8,490 bases of DNA from Mollicutes bacterium (GTDB taxonomy: Bacteria; Bacillota_I; Bacilli_A; RF39; UBA660). Below, one piece after another: positions 1 through 6,357 of the stretch (its first letter is position 1; each line of letters starts with the position of its first letter). The notes under the pieces are model-generated. The model made no database searches and was not told the DNA's origin. It saw only the letters and a program-made list of their open reading frames with translations. The translations under genes and the position numbers were made by a program. The stretch is taken from positions 1-8,490 of the forward strand of contig PXDA01000071.1 in assembly GCA_003566505.1 (NCBI GenBank), written 5' to 3'.

Positions 1-2
1 AA

Positions 3-716
3 TATATTTATGATTATCATCCTCCTACTGGTCATGGCACCCGGGGCAATTTATATAACTTTGTTCCTTATCAAGGTAGCATTGCGGATGTCGTAGATGA
101 AATGCATATTAATTTGGGATTAAAGGAAAGAGAAGCACGTGAAGCCTTCGCTTTTAATGTTAACGAATCATATGAAGAAACCATCATTGGTAAAGGAACT
201 TATCAAGAAGAGCGCATGGCACTCCTGCCCAGTTTTGTTGGTTATAGTCGCAATGAAATTGAAAACTATGCTCGTAATAATAATATAGCTTATGAATTTG
301 AAGTTGTTGAACATCAAGGTGAATTTCAAAGCGGACAATTTATTAGTCAGTATCCCCATGCTAATGTTGATTTATCATATGTTAATAAATTAAAAATTCG
401 AATTGCTGGTGAATATCAAAGACCACAAGAACCACAAGCAGTGGATTGTAAGGAAGAACCAGGATTAGAAGAATGTCAGTTTCCTAATTTAGTAGGAAAA
501 TCATATGCTGAATTTAATACAGTAAAAAACAAGTATCAATTAAATTGGCAAGTTAATGAAATAAAAGTTGATGATCCTAATTATAATGAGGAAATGGCTG
601 GGAAAATAAGTGAACAAAGTGTTACACCAGGAACAGACATTTATGAATTGAATGACCAAGTTGTAATTGTTTATTTTATGGAAGAGCAAGTACTACCGGA
701 AGAACAGGAGGAATAG
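3..716 (+). CDS. PASTA-repeat cell-envelope protein, C-terminal part (5' end outside window)
   Basis: The reading frame is open from the window edge (first whole codon at 3) to TAG at 714-716, giving 237 residues. The Met at 102 is internal, because coding sequence continues upstream of it (YDYHPPTGHGTRGNLYNF) and no Shine-Dalgarno site precedes it. Two PASTA-like repeats are visible: residues about 74-136 (begins LPSFVGYSRNEIENYA, ends LKIRIAG) and about 158-225 (begins FPNLVGKSYAEF, contains ISEQSVTPGTDI, ends VVIVYFM). PASTA domains occur outside the cell on penicillin-binding proteins and PrkC-type Ser/Thr kinases and bind peptidoglycan or beta-lactams. The short Pro/Glu-rich linker between the repeats carries two Cys (149 and 158). 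The tail is very acidic. The residues before the repeats show no recognisable transpeptidase motif, so a penicillin-binding protein is possible but unproven. The next gene starts 3 nt downstream, with its ribosome binding site inside this gene, which implies co-transcription. Confidence 0.75.
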   Translation, partial: YIYDYHPPTGHGTRGNLYNFVPYQGSIADVVDEMHINLGLKEREAREAFAFNVNESYEETIIGKGTYQEERMALLPSFVGYSRNEIENYARNNNIAYEFEVVEHQGEFQSGQFISQYPHANVDLSYVNKLKIRIAGEYQRPQEPQAVDCKEEPGLEECQFPNLVGKSYAEFNTVKNKYQLNWQVNEIKVDDPNYNEEMAGKISEQSVTPGTDIYELNDQVVIVYFMEEQVLPEEQEE

Positions 717-719
717 TTT

Positions 720-1415
720 ATGCTTAATATTTACACCTTAAAAAATGTGAAAAAAATTTATAATGAGCGTAATGTTGCTCTTGATGGGGTTGATTTGCAA
801 ATCAAAAAGGGTGAGATTGTGGTTGTTTTAGGACCCTCTGGCTCTGGCAAATCAACCCTTTTAAATGTCTTATCGGGCTTGGATTATCCTACTTCCGGTA
901 CAGTGTGTTATTATCAAGAAGAATTGAATAACAAAAGTGCTGAAACTTTAGCAGAATATCGCTATCGTGATGTCGGTTTTATTTTTCAAAGTTATAATTT
1001 AATGCCGACTTTAACTGCCTTTGAAAATATTGAGTTGGGCAAGACTCATCAAAATGATTGTGATATTTATGAAATTATGCAAAAAATGGATTTGTCAGAA
1101 CAAAAAGATAAATACCCTTATCAATTATCGGGTGGTCAAATGCAAAGGGTGGCAATTGCGCGTTCTTTAGTTAAAAATCCGGAAGTTATTTTTTGTGATG
1201 AACCAACCGGTGCTTTGGATGAAAAAATCGGTAAAGTAGTATTAGAAAAATTACAAGAAATTAATCGTGATCAGCACACCACGATTGTTATCGTGACTCA
1301 TAATCCTAGTATTGCTAAAATTGCTCATACGGTTGTGAAAATGAACAGTGGCAAAATTGTAGAACAATATAGTAATAAAAAAAGAGTGGCTGCTGCCGAA
1401 TTGAGGTGGGTATAA
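720..1415 (+). CDS. ABC transporter ATP-binding protein (LolD/MacB/FtsE-like), first of two
   Basis: The 231-residue nucleotide-binding domain has every catalytic motif: Walker A GPSGSGKST (38-46), Q-loop Gln90 in FIFQSYNL, signature LSGGQMQR (136-143), Walker B VIFCDE (156-161) with catalytic Glu161, D-loop GALDE, and H-loop His194 in VTHNP. The EPTGALD sequence and short length place it with the ATPases that serve FtsX/MacB-type permeases. It should sit on the cytoplasmic face and hydrolyse ATP to drive conformational change in the neighbouring permease. The start at 720 is supported by AGGAGG at 706-711, 8 nt upstream. The stop TAA (1413-1415) shares one base with the ATG of the permease, so the two are translationally linked. 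The C-terminus ends in ELRWV, similar to the IEWA end of the second ATPase in this operon. The family assignment is secure; the substrate is not known. Confidence 0.93.
   Translation: MLNIYTLKNVKKIYNERNVALDGVDLQIKKGEIVVVLGPSGSGKSTLLNVLSGLDYPTSGTVCYYQEELNNKSAETLAEYRYRDVGFIFQSYNLMPTLTAFENIELGKTHQNDCDIYEIMQKMDLSEQKDKYPYQLSGGQMQRVAIARSLVKNPEVIFCDEPTGALDEKIGKVVLEKLQEINRDQHTTIVIVTHNPSIAKIAHTVVKMNSGKIVEQYSNKKRVAAAELRWV
1403..1409 (+). promoter_or_regulatory. Shine-Dalgarno site that decides the permease start
   Basis: GAGGTGG lies 5 nt upstream of ATG 1415, within the last codons of the first ATPase gene. A possible GTG start at 1406 would lie inside this site and has no purine-rich sequence of its own upstream. 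The ATG at 1415, overlapping the preceding TAA as TAATG, is therefore the better start. Confidence 0.75.
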
Positions 1416-3904
1416 TGTCATTATTATTTTTAAATGCTTTAAAAGGATTGTGGCAGAAGAAAATTCAAATTATTGCGATAATTTTGTTATTAGCAATTGC
1501 TACTACCTTATATGTTGCAACTAATGCGGCGGTAAGTCGGGTAGAGGAAGGTTATTATGATTATCTAGTGGAACAAAATGTCGAACATTTCAGTTTTGTG
1601 CCCACTTTAGAAAAAATTGATATTGATGATTTGGATCTTTTAGATGATAAAGATTTAACTGATGACGAGGCATTAACAGTACAACAGGCACGCTTATGTT
1701 TGCCTGATGATTGTGATTCGCAAACAATGCTTTTTTTGCGTTCCATTTTTTCGCGTTACAATTTGCAAGTTTATTTAAATAAAGAAGAAATTGATGAGAT
1801 TGCTGATGAATATGGTTTTATTTATGAGTTAACGAAAAGTAAACTACGTACTGATGGTAATAAATATTATAAAGCGGTTCCTTACGATGAAGATCGGCTT
1901 ATTAATAAACCTTATTTAGTAAGTGGTGATTTTCCAAAGGCTGATAACGAGGTTGCTATTTTATCAAATTATGCGCAAGTTAATGATTTAGCTATTGGTG
2001 ATGAGTATGAAGTCAATGAGCAAAAATATGAAATTGTCGGCACAATGTTTTTATCTGATTATATATATCCAATTATGACAATTAGTACGCCTTTCTTTGA
2101 TGAAGAAAATAATAATATTTTTCTTATGAATGAAGCAACTTATGAAAAGTTTAGTGGCACGGAAAGCAAGCTTTTTAGTGCGCGTTTAGATGAAGAATAC
2201 GAATTTCGTAATCGTAGTTACCGCAAAGGTCCTATTTTTGGTGAAGAAGGTATTATGAGCGAAGAAGCCATTAGCATGAATACCGAAAATTTTATTCGTT
2301 TAATGCGCGTTGACACTATTCAGGCTGATATTGAGCCAAATAAAATTTTTACTAATGCTTTTGTTAATGTTTTATTAGCGATTAGTGCGGTCATTATTTT
2401 AATAATTGTTAAAAAACGAATTGAAAATGAAAAAAACCAAGTTGGTATTTTAAAAGCGATTGGTTATAGTGCTAGTGCGATTGCTAGTAGTTATTTAGTA
2501 TACCCTTTAATCGGTGTTTTATTTGGTTGTGTCCTAGGATATTTTGCCGGGGTCTTTTTATCTGAACCATTAATTTCGGTCTATGTCAGTTACTACAATC
2601 TCCCGTTACCAGACTATCAAATTACATGGGAGTATTTTAGTCGTATTTTTTTACTTCCGCTCGGTCTTTTAGCAATTGTTAGTTTCGCAGTGGCCTTTTT
2701 AATGGTTAAAAAACCACCTTTGTTTTTATTAAAAGAAGGTAGTAATTTAAAGGTTAATTTTTTAGCACGCTCGGTCAATAAAATATTACGAAGAGCAGCC
2801 TTTCGCACACGTTTTAAATATTCGCTTGCCTTTCGTTCTTTTGGTAAGTTACTAATTGTTTCATTGGTGTCATTATTTTCTGGTTTATTAATAACCTTGT
2901 TTATGATTGGTAATGGTCTTTTTACGGAAATATTAGATCAAACTTTTGGTAATATGAAATTTGATCATATTGTTAGTTATAATACTTTTTTAGATGATGA
3001 AGCCGAAGAGGATGATTTATTTTTAAATTTTGAAAATAATATTAGTAAAATGGTAGCTGCCGATGGCACGGAAATTGATTTTGAAGAAGAAATAACCGTC
3101 ACCTTAAGTGGTGTTGACACCCCGCAATATATGAAAATTGTTGATGAAGAAGAAAATGATTTAGTTCCTAAATTAGGAGACGAAAATATCATCATTTCTT
3201 ATCGCTTAGCAGAATTAAATAACCTTAATAAAGATGATCGATTATATTTTGAAATTAATGATGAAGAACATAAATTTATTATTGCTGGTATTTATCAAGA
3301 TTATTTTGCTCGTACTGTTTTCGTTGATCGCGAATATTTAAGTTCGCTATATGGTTTTGAAGAAACTGTTTATAATGTAAAATATAGTGTTGATGATAAG
3401 TATCGTGATACTGGTGCGATTGATGAAGATGAACTAGATAAAATTGAAGGTATTTTTAGCATTAGAGAATTAGAAGAAAATATCAAAAGTGAAATTGAAG
3501 CCTTTGATTATGTTATTTATATTATCACTACTTTTGCGGCGGTGATGGCTTTTATCATTATGCTGGTTATTGCTAATGTTATTGTTGAAGAAAATCGCAA
3601 AAATATATCGTTGATGAAGGTTTTGGGATATAAGAATCGGGAAATTGGTGATATTATTTTAAATATTTATACGCCCTTTATTATTTTTGCTTATTTAATT
3701 TCAATTCCTATTATGATTAATTTAGTAAAATTTATTTTAGACTATTTAGCAGAAGATATTGGGTTTGTTATTCCCGTTCAAATTTCTATTTTCCAAGGGG
3801 TTGTTGGTTTAATAGCAATTTTAATAGCATATTATTTGGGAATTGGTTTTTCTCGTCGGGTTTTAAATAAAATTTCGCTTTCAGAAGCGTTAAAAAGAGA
3901 ATAG
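1415..3904 (+). CDS. ABC transporter permease with two FtsX-type halves
   Basis: This 829-residue protein (numbering from ATG 1415) has two similar halves. In each half one membrane helix is followed by an extracytoplasmic domain and three more helices. Predicted segments are at about 17-37, 313-333, 358-383 and 408-431, then 479-503, 699-724, 747-771 and 790-812. The outer domains span about 40-312 and 505-695, and both are rich in Asp and Glu. The FtsX hallmark after the second helix of each half is clear: VGILKAIGYSASAI (about 343-356) and ISLMKVLGYKNREIGDI (about 731-747), which contact the ATPases. The C-terminus LSEALKRE is also typical of FtsX/MacB-type permeases. Such proteins transmit ATP-driven movement to outer domains, for lipoprotein or peptide handling, wall hydrolase control or antimicrobial resistance. 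Which of these applies here cannot be told. ATPase genes on both sides indicate one complex. Two Cys (95 and 100) in the first outer domain might pair. Confidence 0.92.
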   Translation: MSLLFLNALKGLWQKKIQIIAIILLLAIATTLYVATNAAVSRVEEGYYDYLVEQNVEHFSFVPTLEKIDIDDLDLLDDKDLTDDEALTVQQARLCLPDDCDSQTMLFLRSIFSRYNLQVYLNKEEIDEIADEYGFIYELTKSKLRTDGNKYYKAVPYDEDRLINKPYLVSGDFPKADNEVAILSNYAQVNDLAIGDEYEVNEQKYEIVGTMFLSDYIYPIMTISTPFFDEENNNIFLMNEATYEKFSGTESKLFSARLDEEYEFRNRSYRKGPIFGEEGIMSEEAISMNTENFIRLMRVDTIQADIEPNKIFTNAFVNVLLAISAVIILIIVKKRIENEKNQVGILKAIGYSASAIASSYLVYPLIGVLFGCVLGYFAGVFLSEPLISVYVSYYNLPLPDYQITWEYFSRIFLLPLGLLAIVSFAVAFLMVKKPPLFLLKEGSNLKVNFLARSVNKILRRAAFRTRFKYSLAFRSFGKLLIVSLVSLFSGLLITLFMIGNGLFTEILDQTFGNMKFDHIVSYNTFLDDEAEEDDLFLNFENNISKMVAADGTEIDFEEEITVTLSGVDTPQYMKIVDEEENDLVPKLGDENIIISYRLAELNNLNKDDRLYFEINDEEHKFIIAGIYQDYFARTVFVDREYLSSLYGFEETVYNVKYSVDDKYRDTGAIDEDELDKIEGIFSIRELEENIKSEIEAFDYVIYIITTFAAVMAFIIMLVIANVIVEENRKNISLMKVLGYKNREIGDIILNIYTPFIIFAYLISIPIMINLVKFILDYLAEDIGFVIPVQISIFQGVVGLIAILIAYYLGIGFSRRVLNKISLSEALKRE

Positions 3905-3912
3905 GTGATTAG

Positions 3913-4614
3913 ATGCAAGAAATTATTTTAGAAAGAGTAAATAAAATCTATCAAGTGGAAAATAAGTCTTTCTACGCTTTATGTGATGTGTCTTTAAGCA
4001 TTAAAAAAGGCGAAATAGTAACGGTTTTAGGACCTTCTGGATCAGGCAAAACAACTTTGTTAAATGTTGTATCAGGACTTGATCGTGTTAGTTCCGGTGC
4101 GATATATTATGATGAAAAAAACATTGTTAAATTTAGTGACCGGCATTTAACTAACCATCGTCGTTTAAAATCGGGTTTTATTTTTCAAAACTATAATTTA
4201 TTGGAATATTTAAATGTTAAAGAAAATATTTTAATTGGTAGTTATGTCGCCCAAAATAAAATTGATATTGCTGATTTAATTAATGTGGTTGGTTTAGAGA
4301 AGCATCAAACTAAATCAGTTTATCAATTATCAGGTGGTGAACAGCAACGTGTTTCTATTGCTCGAGCTGTTGCAAAAAATCCGGAAGTATTATTTTGTGA
4401 TGAACCAACGGGCGCCCTCGATGAAGAAATGGGCAAGAACGTTTTAGACAAATTAGTGGAAATAAATGAAAAGATGGGGACGACAATTATATTAGTAACC
4501 CATAATCCTGGTATTGCCGAAATTGGTGATCGGGTTATTAAAATGAATAGTGGTAAAATATTTAGTGATGAAATTAATAAACGCAAAAACCCACATGATA
4601 TTGAATGGGCATAA
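3913..4614 (+). CDS. ABC transporter ATP-binding protein (LolD/MacB/FtsE-like), second of two
   Basis: The 233-residue nucleotide-binding domain is closely related to the first ATPase but clearly distinct from it. Motifs are Walker A GPSGSGKTT (40-48), Q-loop Gln92 in FIFQNYNL, signature LSGGEQQR (139-146), Walker B VLFCDE (159-164) with catalytic Glu164, D-loop GALDE, and H-loop His197 in VTHNP. No catalytic residue is missing, so both ATP sites of a heterodimer would be competent. It begins 8 nt after the permease stop (TAG 3902-3904). The Shine-Dalgarno-like AGGTGAT (3903-3909) overlaps that stop and sits unusually close to ATG 3913. It is the last gene of the operon: its TAA (4612-4614) runs directly into a terminator hairpin. 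Its probable partners are the first ATPase and the double-FtsX permease, although the two ATPases could instead form separate homodimers. Confidence 0.93.
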   Translation: MQEIILERVNKIYQVENKSFYALCDVSLSIKKGEIVTVLGPSGSGKTTLLNVVSGLDRVSSGAIYYDEKNIVKFSDRHLTNHRRLKSGFIFQNYNLLEYLNVKENILIGSYVAQNKIDIADLINVVGLEKHQTKSVYQLSGGEQQRVSIARAVAKNPEVLFCDEPTGALDEEMGKNVLDKLVEINEKMGTTIILVTHNPGIAEIGDRVIKMNSGKIFSDEINKRKNPHDIEWA

Positions 4615-4615
4615 A

Positions 4616-4639
4616 AAAAGCAGATGTTAATCTGCTTTT
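4616..4639. terminator. bidirectional intrinsic terminator between convergent genes
   Basis: AAAAGCAGAT (4616-4625), loop GTTA (4626-4629) and ATCTGCTTTT (4630-4639) form a perfect 10-bp stem. On the + strand it begins right after the second ATPase stop and is followed by a T-rich run (CTTTTATTTTG). On the - strand the A run at 4613-4619 supplies the U tract. The - strand gene's stop codon (TAA, read from 4638-4640) overlaps the base of the stem, so both converging transcripts probably end here. Confidence 0.85.
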
Positions 4640-6239
4640 ATTTTGTTAAAACAAGAATTTCTGTTACTTCCTCATCACGATCATAATAACGGATAATAAT
4701 TTGATCGCCAGGTTGGAGGAAAGGTAATAGTTTTTGGTTGGTTTTGATGCTCGTAATAAAACGATCATTGTTATCATCGGTTATAAAATAATAACTTGTG
4801 CCATCAATTGCAGCCGTAGTAATTTCCGCAATTGTAATAGTTTCTTCTATTAAACTATCATCATCTAGTTGATCACCAATATAGTTAATAATTGCTTGTT
4901 CGACACTTTCGGTAATATCGGTTACAACGACTTTTTGATAGTCACGCACATCAACTAATGCATACATTTTTACTAAGCCGGCTTGATCTTTTAAAGAAAG
5001 AAAATATGTCGGGCGATTTTTAACATTAACGAGCAGTGGGAAAGTAGCATTATAGTTCATATGTTGCACTTGTCCTTGTGCACTGGCGCGTGCTGAATAT
5101 TCTTCGGCACCAGGTGCGGTATAAAAATTCGTTTCCCGGGTTCTTAAGTTAGTTAAAATAAATCCGAGATTAGATTCATCACCAATGACCGAAGTAATAC
5201 CAGTATATAAATAAACATCATCATCAATTATGGTGTAATTATAGCCTCTTGTGGTTTGTACGACATTGCGTTGTCCAAACAGTGAGTTCCAAAATCCTTC
5301 TTTATAACGACCCCAGTCATTTGTTTTTTCAGTAATCAATTTTGAAGGATAAACATGGTCGATCCATTTTGGTGCTTCATCAACAGGATAATAGTCAGAA
5401 TCGCCGGTAACAGGATCTAAAATAATGACTCCTTCAACTGATGGCCGGATATTAACACCAGCGTATTGGATGGTTGGCACAACCCAAATAGGATTTCCGT
5501 CTGGATCAAGTTCAAAGTATTTGCCCCCAAATATTTTTGTTGGATAAGTAAAGCGTAGCTTCCGGTCTAACTTCTGATTTAAAATAGCGGAATTGACATA
5601 TTTCATACCATCATCTAAGCGTACTAATTGCGCTTCCCCGGTTACCGAATTAACTTTGATATAGCCCGCAGTACCTTCGTGACGGTTGTTAAAGTATTTG
5701 AAAAAGTCACTATATTCTAACGGTGTAACGCGCATAATTTCACCCTGATGATTGATTTGCGTATATAATTTTGAAACATCAAATTGGGAAACTAAATCTG
5801 GTAGTTCACCCATAACACGGTCGCCTAAACGAATACTAGATGCTTTATCAATAACCGGCAAGGTATTAAAATCAACTGGTTCGACATCTTCATGAAAAAC
5901 ATTGTCTTCATTAATATCAATACGATTAGCATAAGCATCTGGAATAAAAAGCGGTGATAGGACGATATTAGTAACTATGATGCCACCAAAGATAATTAAA
6001 ATGGCGATTAAAAAACTCATTGGACCCCGCCCTATTTTAAAAAGTCGTAAATCAAGCGTATTAGCGTTTGTAATAATAGTAATGGTATTTAATGAAAAAG
6101 CGCTAATGGCAAAAACGACCATTAAAATAACGATAAAAATCCAGAATGAAAAACAAGTAGGATTAATAGGGGGCAGGAAAAAATAAAAATATATAATAGC
6201 CACTAGTAAAGTAATTGCTAAACTTTTTAAATAATGCAT
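4638..6239 (-). CDS. conserved-looking membrane protein with large extracytoplasmic domain, function unknown
   Basis: The 533-residue protein starts at ATG (complement of 6237-6239), with AAAGGAGG (complement of 6246-6253) 6 nt upstream. Three hydrophobic helices lie at about 5-23, 30-52 and 73-97. The remaining 430 residues look soluble and are probably outside the cell. The outer part holds recurring beta-rich units: AGYIKVNSVTGEAQLVRL (191-208), EGVIILDPVTGDSDYYPV (269-286) and a weaker LGFILTNLRTRETNFYT (358-374). These resemble PepSY-like folds, which is an inference from pattern only. Other distinctive stretches are TYPTKIFGG (231-239), ELDPDGNPIWVVP (243-255) and FPLLVNVKNRPTYFLSLKD (400-418). 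The last 70 residues (about 464-533, with TSYYFITDD, LPFLQPGDQIIIRYY and a final EILVL strand) resemble a small OB-type barrel. I do not recognise a named family. It appears monocistronic, with its own promoter and terminator. Confidence 0.85.
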   Translation of the reverse strand: MHYLKSLAITLLVAIIYFYFFLPPINPTCFSFWIFIVILMVVFAISAFSLNTITIITNANTLDLRLFKIGRGPMSFLIAILIIFGGIIVTNIVLSPLFIPDAYANRIDINEDNVFHEDVEPVDFNTLPVIDKASSIRLGDRVMGELPDLVSQFDVSKLYTQINHQGEIMRVTPLEYSDFFKYFNNRHEGTAGYIKVNSVTGEAQLVRLDDGMKYVNSAILNQKLDRKLRFTYPTKIFGGKYFELDPDGNPIWVVPTIQYAGVNIRPSVEGVIILDPVTGDSDYYPVDEAPKWIDHVYPSKLITEKTNDWGRYKEGFWNSLFGQRNVVQTTRGYNYTIIDDDVYLYTGITSVIGDESNLGFILTNLRTRETNFYTAPGAEEYSARASAQGQVQHMNYNATFPLLVNVKNRPTYFLSLKDQAGLVKMYALVDVRDYQKVVVTDITESVEQAIINYIGDQLDDDSLIEETITIAEITTAAIDGTSYYFITDDNNDRFITSIKTNQKLLPFLQPGDQIIIRYYDRDEEVTEILVLTK

Positions 6240-6263
6240 AATAAGCCTCCTTTGCTAGTTAAT

Positions 6264-6272
6264 ATTATAACA
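6264..6272 (-). promoter_or_regulatory. extended -10 promoter for the membrane protein gene
   Basis: On the - strand this reads TGTTATAAT, a perfect extended -10 (TGn-TATAAT). No good -35 hexamer lies at the usual distance (about 6287-6292, all A/T), which is common for extended -10 promoters. It lies 25 nt upstream of the start codon, leaving a short leader that holds the AAAGGAGG site. Confidence 0.65.
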
Positions 6273-6302
6273 TAAAAAAATAATTTAATATAAAATAATA
6301 AA

Positions 6303-6331
6303 TAGACTTTTTTAGTAATTTATATTATAAT
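6303..6331 (+). promoter_or_regulatory. sigma-A type promoter for lon
   Basis: The -35 is TAGACT (6303-6308, four of six consensus bases) and the -10 is a perfect TATAAT (6326-6331), separated by exactly 17 nt. Transcription should start at about 6337-6339. This gives a leader of roughly 20 nt, most of it taken up by a short palindrome and the ribosome binding site. No CIRCE element or CtsR-type repeat was seen nearby. Confidence 0.7.
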
Positions 6332-6335
6332 AAGA

Positions 6336-6346
6336 GCCAATTTGGC
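6336..6346. repeat. 11-bp palindrome over the lon transcription start
   Basis: GCCAA-T-TTGGC is a perfect inverted repeat with a one-base centre. It begins about 5 nt after the -10 box and ends next to the GGAGGTG ribosome binding site (6347-6353). Its position would suit a repressor operator. The loop is too short for a stable RNA hairpin unless pairs near the centre stay open. It could also be chance, being only five base pairs per arm, although its GC-containing ends stand out in an AT-rich spacer. Confidence 0.4.
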
Positions 6347-6357
6347 GGAGGTGCAAA

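Noticed and set aside
102..104. ATG at 102 as the true start of the PASTA protein
   Set aside because: The frame stays open to the window edge with sensible coding sequence, and there is no ribosome binding site before 102.
1406..1414. GTG at 1406 as the permease start
   Set aside because: It lies inside the best Shine-Dalgarno sequence and has none of its own. ATG 1415, which overlaps the previous stop, is better placed.
2617..3195. Two - strand open frames opposite the permease
   Set aside because: They are low-complexity Ser/Lys-rich translations with no start signals, lying antisense to a well-supported gene.
720..4614. BceAB-type bacitracin-resistance transporter
   Set aside because: BceB-type permeases are about 650 residues with ten helices and one outer domain, paired with one ATPase and usually a two-component system. 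Here there are eight helices, two outer domains and two ATPases.
5977..6186. Small + strand open frame (69 codons) opposite the membrane protein gene
   Set aside because: It is the mirror of the transmembrane-coding region. It has no ribosome binding site or promoter, and its Lys/Ile-rich product is what antisense of hydrophobic AT-rich codons gives.
6240..6357. CIRCE or CtsR operator upstream of lon
   Set aside because: Neither the TTAGCACTC/GAGTGCTAA repeat nor the GGTCAAA heptad repeat is present.
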